Assembly (NCBI GenBank): GCA_021814005.1
Contig: JAKAJC010000001.1
Coordinates: 69,379 to 133,378, forward strand
From: Microcaldota archaeon
GTDB taxonomy: Archaea > Micrarchaeota > Micrarchaeia > Anstonellales > Anstonellaceae
Direction of reading: 5' to 3'
DNA: 64,000 nt
Part shown: piece by piece, positions 1 to 8,718 of the stretch
Position numbering within the stretch: position 1 is the stretch's first letter
Layout of the letters: every line of letters starts with the position of its first letter
Made by a program: the position numbers and the translations under genes
Notes under the pieces: generated by a model
What the model was told of the DNA's origin: nothing
The model's database searches: none
What the model saw: the letters and a program-made list of their open reading frames with translations, nothing else

Positions 1-906
1 GCGGCGGCAAATGAAACAATCCAGCAGTTCAAGGCCAGCATAGACAGCGCGCAGATGAAAGTTGGGGATGCCCAGACACGCCTGGCGAAGATGGACGAAT
101 TTGTTTATTCGCTTGAGCAGAACCGCCAGCAGGCAATCTCCACAATAGCGGCAGTGGATTCCTCGCTCTCAGACACAATCACAAAAACATATGAGTTCGA
201 GTCGATTATCAACGACAGCCGCGTGCAGATTCGCGAAATTACTGCCAAAAAGCCCTCGTTCGTGATTTCCCCGATGCTTGTTTCAAGAAAAGAGGTTTTC
301 GGCACCCGGCCCTATTTCGAATTCATGCTCCCGAGCTTATTGCCGGTCATTCTCATGTTCGTGGCCCTCTTTCTTTCATCAGCATCTGTTGTGCGCGAAA
401 AGAACGGCGGCACGCTGACGCGCGTGATTTATTCACAGGTAAATCTTGTGTGGTATGCTGCAATGAAAGTGGCAAGCCTCACCATAGTGCTTTTGCCCGA
501 GGCCATTCTTCTGGCCATTGCGGCATCGGTGCTCTACGGCGCATTCCCGCTCTATGACCCCGGCGCATGGATTGTGGTGATGCAGTCCCTTGCCCTGCTC
601 CTCTTCGCATTTGTTGCGGCAGGAGTGCTGATTGCAGTATATTCCGAATCCGAGTCAACGGCATTTCTGGCATCGCTTGTGGTGGGCCTGCCGCTTCTGT
701 TCTTGAGCGGGCTTCTCTTCCCGCTTGACTTTATGCCTCCGCTTGTGTCGTCCGTTGCCGTAGTGTCGCCGCTCACACAGTCCATTATCGGCATGCAGGA
801 AGCCATGATATATGACACGCCGCAGGAGGCCCCCGCGCTCGCGCTGGCTGCTTACGGAGTGCTGTTTACGCTTGCCGCCGGTTTTGCCCTGAGAAAAAGG
901 GCCTGA
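1..906 (+). CDS. ABC-2 type transporter permease, C-terminal part (gene starts before the window)
   Basis: ORF open from the window start; extracytoplasmic coiled-coil region followed by several TM helices; same layout as the permease at 45897-47570. Confidence 0.75.
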   Translation, partial: AAANETIQQFKASIDSAQMKVGDAQTRLAKMDEFVYSLEQNRQQAISTIAAVDSSLSDTITKTYEFESIINDSRVQIREITAKKPSFVISPMLVSRKEVFGTRPYFEFMLPSLLPVILMFVALFLSSASVVREKNGGTLTRVIYSQVNLVWYAAMKVASLTIVLLPEAILLAIAASVLYGAFPLYDPGAWIVVMQSLALLLFAFVAAGVLIAVYSESESTAFLASLVVGLPLLFLSGLLFPLDFMPPLVSSVAVVSPLTQSIIGMQEAMIYDTPQEAPALALAAYGVLFTLAAGFALRKRA

Positions 907-975
907 GTCCACCTCGGAGTTCCATCTCCCATTTTAAATCTAATCCCCGATTGCACGACTTACAGGGCGACTGTT

Positions 976-2037
976 ATGGAAAGTCTCGTGAAATCCGTCC
1001 TGGGCGAGCAAGAGCCGGCTCAAGAGTCCTTCGGCTCGGACCAGATTAGGATAGTAGTAGTCGGTGTCGGAGGCGGTGGTAACAACACCATCAATCGCCT
1101 CATACGCTCAGGGGTCAAGGGATGCGACCTGGTAGCCGTCAACACGGACCGCCAGCACCTGAACATGATCCATGAGAAGGCCAAGAAAGTGCTCATAGGC
1201 AAGAGCATTACCAAGGGCCTCGGTGCAGGCGGATATCCCGACACGGGAGCGAAATCAGCTGAAGTAGACCGGGCGCTGCTCGAGAAGGAACTCGAAGGCG
1301 CACACCTTGTGTTCATCTGCGCAGGAATGGGCGGTGGCACTGGTACTGGTGCTGCCCCGGTGATTTCGGAAATCGCCAAGGAACAGGGAGCCATCACAAT
1401 CGCGATGGTGACATATCCTTTCAACCTTGAGCGCGCGCGCCGCACAAAGGCTGACGAAGGCATCAACAAGCTTCGCAAAGTGGTTGACTCGGTCATCGTA
1501 CTCGACAACAACCGCCTCGTCAAGCTGGTGCCGAACCTGCCCATGAACGAAGCGTTCGCAGTGGCTGATGAAATTCTCTCCAAGGCCGTAGGAGGCCTGG
1601 TGTGGACCATCACGCAGCCCTCTCTGATCAACATTGACTTCGCAGATGTGCGGGCCATTGTATCGGGAGGCGGCGTGGGATTCATCGCTGTCGGCGAAGG
1701 CAAGGGAACGGACAAGGTTCGCTCGGCTGCCGAAGGCGTGTTGAAGAACCGCCTGCTCGACGTGGACTTCGATGGCGCCAATGGTGCCCTCATCCACATC
1801 TCGGGAGGAGCTGACCTCACGCTGGGAGACGCCATCAAGGCCGGTGAAATCATCACCGAGAAGATGGACCCCCAGGCGAACGTCAAATGGGGCGCACGCC
1901 TCATTCCGGGATACGACGGCAAGCTGGAAATCGTGGCAATTGTCACGGGCGTCAAGGGCGCGAACATATTCGGCGCGTCCGCTGAAGAGCCTGTTGCAAA
2001 ACCCGCGAGCTACAGCGACATTGAAATCATCGGGTAG
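976..2037 (+). CDS. ftsZ: Cell division protein FtsZ (paralog 1)
   Basis: Tubulin/FtsZ GTPase signature GGGTGTGAAP; T7 loop NIDFADV; NTDRQHL. Confidence 0.96.
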   Translation: MESLVKSVLGEQEPAQESFGSDQIRIVVVGVGGGGNNTINRLIRSGVKGCDLVAVNTDRQHLNMIHEKAKKVLIGKSITKGLGAGGYPDTGAKSAEVDRALLEKELEGAHLVFICAGMGGGTGTGAAPVISEIAKEQGAITIAMVTYPFNLERARRTKADEGINKLRKVVDSVIVLDNNRLVKLVPNLPMNEAFAVADEILSKAVGGLVWTITQPSLINIDFADVRAIVSGGGVGFIAVGEGKGTDKVRSAAEGVLKNRLLDVDFDGANGALIHISGGADLTLGDAIKAGEIITEKMDPQANVKWGARLIPGYDGKLEIVAIVTGVKGANIFGASAEEPVAKPASYSDIEIIG

Positions 2038-2040
2038 AAA

Positions 2041-2132
2041 TACCCGACTTTTTTGTTTTTTAATTAAATTTTTTTATTTTTAATTAATTTTTCTTTTTGA
2101 TTAATTTTTTCTTTTTCTTTCCGGTTCTTTCT
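2041..2132 (+). terminator. T-rich archaeal termination region downstream of ftsZ paralog 1
   Basis: Successive oligo-T runs immediately after the stop codon. Confidence 0.4.
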
Positions 2133-2242
2133 TCTTGGCGAAAGCTTGTTCCACTAAACCACGCCGTAGAATGTTCCATTCGTTCCGCCCAACATATATA
2201 CACCGTTCCAGGCCAAGCCGTCCACTCAACCAGGAGGCGGTG

Positions 2243-3439
2243 ATGGATATGGCAATGGAGAAAGTGATGGTGCACCTCAACGAAGGCGCGCGAAAAATAA
2301 GGAGAAATGCCGGGCGTTTCTTTGTGAGGAATGCCTTTCGGGGCAGGCTCATGGATTGGATGAACGCGGGCGGGTATGCTTCCGGCATGGACAAGGGCGG
2401 CAGGCCGCAGAAGCTGCAAATCCCGTCAGGGTTTGAAAACCTGTCAAGCAACGGCGGTTGCGGCGTTGCGCTCGCAATCAAAAACAGCGCGGACGGGGCT
2501 TTGTCTGGCCATGAAATTATCGGCGGCGAGACTTTTGGCGGCATCGGGGGCAGCCCTGCATGGCGCGAGGTCAGGCTTCATGACCTGCAGGTGGACCGGT
2601 TCGATGAGCTTCGGTATTTCCTGTCAATAAAATATTCCTCAAGGCTTGCCAACGAGGGAATTATCGCAAGGCGGAGGGACCGCTCCGTGATAATCGCGGC
2701 GTCAAAGGCGTCCACAAGCGACTATTATGAGGATGTTGCCGCATTCCGCAGGATTGCGCTAAGCGCAGCAAATGGCGAGCTTACTGGGCGGGAAGGGGCG
2801 CTTTCGCGGCTGATGTACTATGCATATGTCGCGCTTGTGTTCAACCTGTCTGAAGTGTCGTTTGAGTTCTATGACTATGCAATGAAGGAGGCAATGACAC
2901 GCAGGGAGTATGAAAACTCCCTTGAGTGCTGCATTGCACTCTCGGTTATGCAAAAAAAACCGCCGGAATGGGGGCATGCCTCAAAGAGGATGCATGAACT
3001 TGCGCTGTTTCTTGAGCGCGAAGGGGCCCTCGAATACGCGCGAATCGCGATTTTCCACGGCGCGCGGATGGCATACAAGAGCGGCAGGTTCAAGGATGCA
3101 ATCTCGTATTCTGCGGACTACGATGCAATCGTCGCAAAGATGCACCGGAAATACCGGCACATTTGGGGCGACTCAAGCGTCATGACATACATGCGCGGCA
3201 ATGTCCTTGTGTTTGACGAGATTGAGCCCCCAAAGCCATTGGGCGCGCAGCAGCTTGAATACTCAAGAAACGCCGCAAACACCTACGACATGATAATGCA
3301 CGCAAGACTTGGAAGCTCGCTTGAGCTTGCGGCGGAAATAGCTGATTCGAGGCATCTGGGGAAGCAGTCGTTCGCAAACTTTGTTCCCATGCATGAGGCG
3401 CACAGGCTCCTGGAGCATGGCGAGGGTGAGCGTTCCTGA
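2243..3439 (+). CDS. Hypothetical alpha-helical protein between two ftsZ genes
   Basis: ORF 2135-3439; start moved to 2243 because of the AGGAGGCGGTGATGG ribosome-binding context. Confidence 0.7.
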   Translation: MDMAMEKVMVHLNEGARKIRRNAGRFFVRNAFRGRLMDWMNAGGYASGMDKGGRPQKLQIPSGFENLSSNGGCGVALAIKNSADGALSGHEIIGGETFGGIGGSPAWREVRLHDLQVDRFDELRYFLSIKYSSRLANEGIIARRRDRSVIIAASKASTSDYYEDVAAFRRIALSAANGELTGREGALSRLMYYAYVALVFNLSEVSFEFYDYAMKEAMTRREYENSLECCIALSVMQKKPPEWGHASKRMHELALFLEREGALEYARIAIFHGARMAYKSGRFKDAISYSADYDAIVAKMHRKYRHIWGDSSVMTYMRGNVLVFDEIEPPKPLGAQQLEYSRNAANTYDMIMHARLGSSLELAAEIADSRHLGKQSFANFVPMHEAHRLLEHGEGERS

Positions 3440-3734
3440 TTTTATTTTTTCTTGATTTGTTTTTTTATTTCGTTTTTTCCTGATTTTAGTTTTTCCTGAT
3501 TTTGTTTTCCGTTTTGCGTGATTTGTTTTTTATTTCAAATCCGGTTTTGTTTTCAATTTCATGATTTTTCTCCCACTTTTTTCCACGACGTGAATTTCGG
3601 GCCGCAAAATTTCGAAAATAAAACCAAATGCCGCCCGTTTTTCAATGCATCAAATTTTCTGAGATTAGTTTACGTCAGTAAAAAAGCGCGATAACGATTA
3701 GTTTTTAAACTCTATTTATTTCTATACGACCAGT

Positions 3735-3765
3735 GAGCGGCAAAGGAGCGATAGCGACCCGCTCC
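3735..3765 (+). promoter_or_regulatory. Leader with two mutually exclusive stem options upstream of ftsZ paralog 2
   Basis: GAGCGG (3735-3740)/CCGCTC (3759-3764) versus GGAGCG (3745-3750)/CGCTCC (3760-3765). Confidence 0.3.
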
Positions 3766-3802
3766 GACGTCGCAAAAGGCTGGATATAAGGGGGATGGGC
3801 AC

Positions 3803-4909
3803 ATGTTGGACGGCATATTGGCTTCGGCCAAAGATAATGACGGTGTTCGCGTTCAGGCGAACGCAGCGACGGACGGCGACGGACTTATTTCGAACGACAA
3901 GATTCGAATAGCCGTAGTCGGAATCGGAGGCGGCGGCTGTAACACGGTTGATAGGATGATGAAAAACAACATCCAGTCAGCTCAAACCATTGCGATTAAC
4001 ACGGACTCATTGCATCTCAGGAACATGCAGGCGCACAAGAAAGTGCTTATCGGAGGCTCAATCACCAAGGGCCTTGGCGCAGGCGGTTTCCCCGAGGTTG
4101 CCGAGAAATGCGCGCAGGCATCCAAAGCGCAGCTGCGCGAAGTGATTGGCGAAAACGAACTGGTCTTCCTTTGCGCAGGCATGGGAGGCGGCACCGGAAC
4201 AGGAGCCGCGCCAGTTGTGGCCGAGATAGCGAAAGAGGCTGGCGCAGTCGTTGTGTCGATTGTGACCATTCCCTTCGCCCTTGAGCGCGCACGCCTCAAG
4301 AAGGCGGTGTGGGGCCTGCAGAGACTGGCAACACACTCCGACACCATGGCGGTCATCGACAACAACAGGCTCGTGAAATATGTGCCCAATCTCCCCATTT
4401 CCGACGCCTTCAACCTCGCGGACGCCATCACGGGTCGCGCTGTCCGCGGAATTGCGGACACAATCATGCTGCCGTCTCTCATGAACATCGACTACGCAGA
4501 CGTGCGCAGCGTCATGGAGAACGGAGGAGTCGCCCTGATTTCGATGGGCGAGGCGCATGGAAACGACCGCGTGCAGAACGTTGTCAAGAACACGCTCGAA
4601 CACCCCCTGCTCGACGTTTCTTATGAGGGCGCGAAGGGCGCGCTGGTGCACATCTGCGGCGGCACGTCACTCTCTCTGGGCGACGCGATTGCGGTGGGCG
4701 AGGGAATAACAGATTCCTTTGACTCCAACGCCAACGTCAAGATGGGCGCGCGCCTCGACCCCTCGTTGGGCGACACGGTTGCAGTCACATCCATTGTGAC
4801 CGGCCTGCGCTCGGGCCAATTGGAGGGAATAGTCGGCCAGATGGGCGGCGCACAGCCTGAAGCGCCGGCCAAAATGCCTTCCTTTATGGAAAGCATGGTC
4901 GAGATTTAG
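3803..4909 (+). CDS. ftsZ: Cell division protein FtsZ (paralog 2)
   Basis: FtsZ signature GGGTGTGAAP; T7 loop NIDYADV. Confidence 0.95.
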   Translation: MLDGILASAKDNDGVRVQANAATDGDGLISNDKIRIAVVGIGGGGCNTVDRMMKNNIQSAQTIAINTDSLHLRNMQAHKKVLIGGSITKGLGAGGFPEVAEKCAQASKAQLREVIGENELVFLCAGMGGGTGTGAAPVVAEIAKEAGAVVVSIVTIPFALERARLKKAVWGLQRLATHSDTMAVIDNNRLVKYVPNLPISDAFNLADAITGRAVRGIADTIMLPSLMNIDYADVRSVMENGGVALISMGEAHGNDRVQNVVKNTLEHPLLDVSYEGAKGALVHICGGTSLSLGDAIAVGEGITDSFDSNANVKMGARLDPSLGDTVAVTSIVTGLRSGQLEGIVGQMGGAQPEAPAKMPSFMESMVEI

Positions 4910-4978
4910 TTTCTTTTTATTTTTTCAATTCTTCTTTTTCTTTTTATTTATCGCCTTTAGCTTATCAAAAACAGGTTA

Positions 4979-5059
4979 TTTCTTTCTTTTTTCCGAGGTT
5001 TTCTAATTTTCTTTCTTTTTTCCGAGGTTTTTTCTTTCTTTCGTAAAAGAAAGAAAAAA
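4979..5059. repeat. Direct repeat TTTCTTTCTTTTTTCCGAGGTTTT (x2) followed by a 14-bp perfect hairpin, adjacent to the tRNA-Ala 3' end
   Basis: Stem TTTTTTCTTTCTTT (5028-5041)/AAAGAAAGAAAAAA (5046-5059). Confidence 0.7.
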
Positions 5060-5064
5060 GCTCT

Positions 5065-5136
5065 TGGACGCAGGGGGAATCGAACCCCCAGTCTCTGCCT
5101 TGCGAAGGCAGCGTCTTACCGTTCGACTATGCGCCC
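5065..5136 (-). tRNA. tRNA-Ala(CGC)
   Basis: Cloverleaf GGGCGCA...TGCGTCC-A; anticodon loop TTCGCAA; G3:U70 identity pair. Confidence 0.93.
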
Positions 5137-5196
5137 ATGAAAGAAGTAATAGAATTAACCGATAGGGATTTATAAAAACGCGCCCATAACCCGTCG

Positions 5197-5844
5197 ATGA
5201 AAGTTGTTGTTCTGTTTTCCGGCGGCAAAGATTCTGTTTATGCCACCCAGCTCTGCCTTAGTTGGGGCTGGGAAGTGGAATGGCTCACTCTCCACCCGCA
5301 GGAGGATTCAATGATGTTTCATCATCCGAACACGGAATGGTGCAAATTGCAGGCAAAGGCGGCCGGAATAAAACTGCACGAAATCAAGGTGAAACACGAG
5401 ACAGAATTGGCGGATTTGGAGAAAGCAATCAAGCGTATTCATGTTGACGGCATTGTTTCCGGCGCCGTTGCGTCCGAATACCAGAAGCAGCGCATTGAAG
5501 TGATTGGCGAGCATCTCAACCTGCCGACTTTTGCCCCGTTATGGCACAAAAGCCCGGACGTGCTGCGGGAGATGCTGGAAATGATGGAAGTGTATTTTGT
5601 GTCGGTTTCTGCCGGCGGGCTGAATGAAAAATGGCTTGGCAAGAGGTTTGAAGCGGCTGATGTCGGCCACCTGCTTGCCATGAGGCCCGCAATCCACCCG
5701 TTTCTCGAGGGCGGCGAGGGCGAGACATTTGTTGCAAATGCGCCGTTTTTCAAAAAAAGGATTGAAATTTTGAAATGGGAAAGGAAATGGAGCGGCCAGT
5801 CGGGCAAGGCCCTGATTAAGAAGGCTGAATTGACTGAAAAATAA
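5197..5844 (+). CDS. Diphthine--ammonia ligase-like ATP pyrophosphatase (Dph6 family)
   Basis: N-terminal VLFSGGKDS PP-loop; WCKLQAKAAGI; overall Dph6-like length and motifs. Confidence 0.8.
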   Translation: MKVVVLFSGGKDSVYATQLCLSWGWEVEWLTLHPQEDSMMFHHPNTEWCKLQAKAAGIKLHEIKVKHETELADLEKAIKRIHVDGIVSGAVASEYQKQRIEVIGEHLNLPTFAPLWHKSPDVLREMLEMMEVYFVSVSAGGLNEKWLGKRFEAADVGHLLAMRPAIHPFLEGGEGETFVANAPFFKKRIEILKWERKWSGQSGKALIKKAELTEK

Positions 5845-5903
5845 GAAAAGAAAGACAAGAAAGGCAATAAGAAAACAAGAAAAACAAAAAGAAAAACAAA
5901 TTT

Positions 5904-6551
5904 CTACTTCTTGGCCGGCTCGGCGCCCATTGCGTCGAGGCGCTGGATAATCGAGTTCAGCTCATCGCCAAACACCATCGAAATGCGGAACGAGCTGCGG
6001 ATGCGCGTTGTGATGGGGATGTCCTTGTTGATGTTGATTGTGATGCTTTTCGTGGAGTTGGTCATGTCAACCGGCACATTGGCGCGCAGCATGAGCGTGT
6101 CATTGACGCGGAATGTTGCCACCTGCCCGTTGGCCGACACGCCGTTAATCATGCCCGAAACCGGAATGTTCATGGAAATCGGGATGTAGAACGTGGTGGG
6201 CAATATGTCGGAGAGGGGGAAGCTTTTCTCCACGCTCACCACGGTCTGCAAATCAGGCGAGGTGGCGCTGAATTCCTTCTGCTGCAGCGAGCGCAAATCC
6301 TGCGCAATGCCCTTGAGCTGCGCGCGGTCGGCGGCAGTGATGCCTGCTCCGGACGAGTTGTTTACTGTGATGTAAAGTGACGCGGCGCCCAAAAGCAGGG
6401 CGATTATTGAGAGGACGAGCGGAAGATTGGAGCCGCCCGAGTCTGAATTGTCAAAAGACGCGGAAGACGAATTTGACTGGGATGAACCTGAGCCAGAGCC
6501 ATTCTGGCGCGCCATGAGGCCGGACGGAAGCCGGTTGTATGTGTCGGGTGC
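5904..6551 (-). CDS. Hypothetical single-TM membrane-anchored protein
   Basis: Ser/Gly-rich N-terminus, one TM helix, soluble C-terminal domain; likely start MAPDTY. Confidence 0.6.
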   Translation of the reverse strand, partial: APDTYNRLPSGLMARQNGSGSGSSQSNSSSASFDNSDSGGSNLPLVLSIIALLLGAASLYITVNNSSGAGITAADRAQLKGIAQDLRSLQQKEFSATSPDLQTVVSVEKSFPLSDILPTTFYIPISMNIPVSGMINGVSANGQVATFRVNDTLMLRANVPVDMTNSTKSITININKDIPITTRIRSSFRISMVFGDELNSIIQRLDAMGAEPAKK

Positions 6552-6615
6552 CATGACTGGACATGGATGGCTCAAGATTAAAAATCAAACCTTCTACACA
6601 AAAGGCACTAAGATA

Positions 6616-6912
6616 ATGTTGGTGATATGCATGCCCAAAGTCACATTCAAAAACGACAATCTCACGGTGGAATGCGCGGCCGGCAGCAAGCTGGTTGATG
6701 TTTGCGAGAAAAACGGCGCATCTGTCAATTTCTCGTGCAAAGAGGGCGTCTGCCTTACCTGCCTTGTCAATGTGGTGAGCGGAGGAAACAACCTCGGCCC
6801 CATGACAGAGAACGAGAAGAGCACGCTTGAGGCGTTCGGCGCAAAGCCCAACCAGCGCTTGGCATGCCAGGTCGTTGTCAACGGCGACTGCACCATTGAG
6901 AGCGTGGGGTAA
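6616..6912 (+). CDS. 2Fe-2S plant-type ferredoxin
   Basis: Motif CKEGVCLTC ... C in MPKVTFKNDN...SVG; start 6616 or 6631. Confidence 0.85.
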   Translation: MLVICMPKVTFKNDNLTVECAAGSKLVDVCEKNGASVNFSCKEGVCLTCLVNVVSGGNNLGPMTENEKSTLEAFGAKPNQRLACQVVVNGDCTIESVG

Positions 6913-6925
6913 GCGCGGGTGTAGA

Positions 6926-8263
6926 ATGGTTTCTTCAGACGCCAGCGGGTTGTTTTTTTTCGGAGTCGGCACACTTGTAGGCGTGGGTCTGTATTACTAC
7001 GGCCTCGGCCTCTACCACACCAACAAGCTTATCCAGTACACGCCCACCTCCAAGGCCGCCTCGGTTGCCCCCGGAATATGCGAAGTGCAGGGCACGGCCA
7101 AACCATACGGGGAACTCAAGATTTCCCCCTACAACCGCAAAGCTTGCGTTTTCTATGAAACAACGATTTACAGATGGTCCGGCTCTGGCAAGAACCGGAG
7201 CCGCAACGTGGTCAAAGTCACGCGCAGTCAGGACCCGTTCTTTATCCACGATGATACTGGAGACGTTTTGATTCGGGCTCCGGTTTCTGGCACTATTGGA
7301 GCGTTTAAAGGACTGAACTATCTCAAACGCGATATCAATGCCAGCGCGGTGCCGAGCAACGCGAGCGTATGGGGTGCAATCAGCAACGTGTTCGCGCTGG
7401 TGAAGGGGCAAAAGCCAAAACCGGCTGCCGAACCCGCCCCGGACAGCGACAAAGGGCGGATGCGCGCGCTTCTACAGGCCGAATATCCGTCTCTTGTTGA
7501 TTACGGAGACAGGATTGACGTTGAGGAAACATATATCGAGCCCGGCGACCCGATTTATGTGCTGGGCACTGCAAAGGCCGGACGGGAGGGAGACCCGGAT
7601 TCCGTATTCGTAGGGTATGACCAGACTGATCATATTTTCTGCATCTCGGACGGCAGCGAGAAAGAGGCGTTGAAAAAAACCGGCTCCGGAGCTTACTTGT
7701 ACAGCCTGCTGGGGCCGCTGGTGTTCGCAATCTGCGGGGTGATGTTTTTTGGCATGATGCTTGGCGGCGTGGACAATCCAACGAGCGGGCTGATTTTGAT
7801 AATTGGAATGCTGATGTATGCTGGATTCGTGCTGACTAATTTCTTCGAACTCTACAACGGCACCATCCGCCTGCGCCAGAATATTGAGAGAGCCAAGGCA
7901 AATGTTGACGCGCTTATGCAGATGCGCCACGAGCTTGTGCCAAATCTTGTGGAAGTGGTGTCGGCGGCAGCCAAATACGAGAAAAAGCTGCAGACAGAAG
8001 TGGCAAACCTGCGGGCAATGCAATTGGATGATGCCGGCAAGTCGGTGATTGCTCTTGCCGAGAGCTATCCGGCCCTGCAAGCAAACAAGAATTTCATTAC
8101 ATTGCAGATGCAACTGGCTGAAATACAGGAAAAACTGGCCGGCTCGCAGAGCTATGTTGTTGATGCCACAACACTCTACAACACGCGCGTGCAGTCATTC
8201 CCCTATTTCCTCTTCACGTCGTTTATCGGCTTGAGGCCGTTGCCAATGCCGGCATTGGTTTAG
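6926..8263 (+). CDS. Membrane protein with a GIDE-like N-terminal domain and a LemA-like C-terminal domain
   Basis: YNRKACVFYETTIYRW...GDVLIRAP (GIDE-like), then TM helices and NGTIRLRQNIERAKANVDALMQMRHELVPNLVE (LemA). Confidence 0.7.
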   Translation: MVSSDASGLFFFGVGTLVGVGLYYYGLGLYHTNKLIQYTPTSKAASVAPGICEVQGTAKPYGELKISPYNRKACVFYETTIYRWSGSGKNRSRNVVKVTRSQDPFFIHDDTGDVLIRAPVSGTIGAFKGLNYLKRDINASAVPSNASVWGAISNVFALVKGQKPKPAAEPAPDSDKGRMRALLQAEYPSLVDYGDRIDVEETYIEPGDPIYVLGTAKAGREGDPDSVFVGYDQTDHIFCISDGSEKEALKKTGSGAYLYSLLGPLVFAICGVMFFGMMLGGVDNPTSGLILIIGMLMYAGFVLTNFFELYNGTIRLRQNIERAKANVDALMQMRHELVPNLVEVVSAAAKYEKKLQTEVANLRAMQLDDAGKSVIALAESYPALQANKNFITLQMQLAEIQEKLAGSQSYVVDATTLYNTRVQSFPYFLFTSFIGLRPLPMPALV

Positions 8264-8283
8264 AATCAGACTCTTTGCGCGGC

Positions 8284-8706
8284 CTAAACCCGTTCCGCAC
8301 TTCTCAGCCATTCAGTGTTTCGCCCCAATTTTCGCTCAAATGCGTCTTCTGCCGCCAGCCACACTGTGCCGGAATAGGGCGGAGCTATTTTTGGCTGGAT
8401 TTTCTTGGCGCTGCAGGCAAAAGCCAATGCTGGAATCATGCGCCTTCTTTTCCGTGTGCCTGCATTGAATTTTCCGCGCAAACAAATGAGATGGATTTGG
8501 GCATCAATGGCAAGAGTGGAGCGGAGATAAGCTGCAAGAGCCGAGACCGGATCCTCGCCTTCGTTAATGATTATGGAGGGCAAATCAAGACGAGTTATGC
8601 CCCGCTCGTCTTTTTGTTCAAGAAACAGCGCGCGGGCTCCGTCTTGGAAAAATGCGCAGACAAGGGCCGAAAGCTTGGGAGGGGTGCGGATAGTGCGGCC
8701 GGCCAT
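8284..8706 (-). CDS. Hypothetical protein, possibly a degenerate Nudix-like domain
   Basis: Beta-strand start ALVCAFFQDGARALFLEQKD, then GEDPVSALAAYLRSTLAI where the Nudix box would sit. Confidence 0.45.
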   Translation of the reverse strand: MAGRTIRTPPKLSALVCAFFQDGARALFLEQKDERGITRLDLPSIIINEGEDPVSALAAYLRSTLAIDAQIHLICLRGKFNAGTRKRRRMIPALAFACSAKKIQPKIAPPYSGTVWLAAEDAFERKLGRNTEWLRSAERV

Positions 8707-8718
8707 GGAACACCAGTT

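Noticed and set aside
1020-1967. 315-aa minus-strand ORF opposite ftsZ paralog 1
   Set aside because: Shadow ORF; low-complexity Ser/Pro/Thr composition, and the plus strand is clearly FtsZ.
3440-3620. Repeated TTTTTCCTGATTTT units after the ftsZ-linked gene
   Set aside because: Most likely a T-rich termination region with slippage; no structured element apparent.
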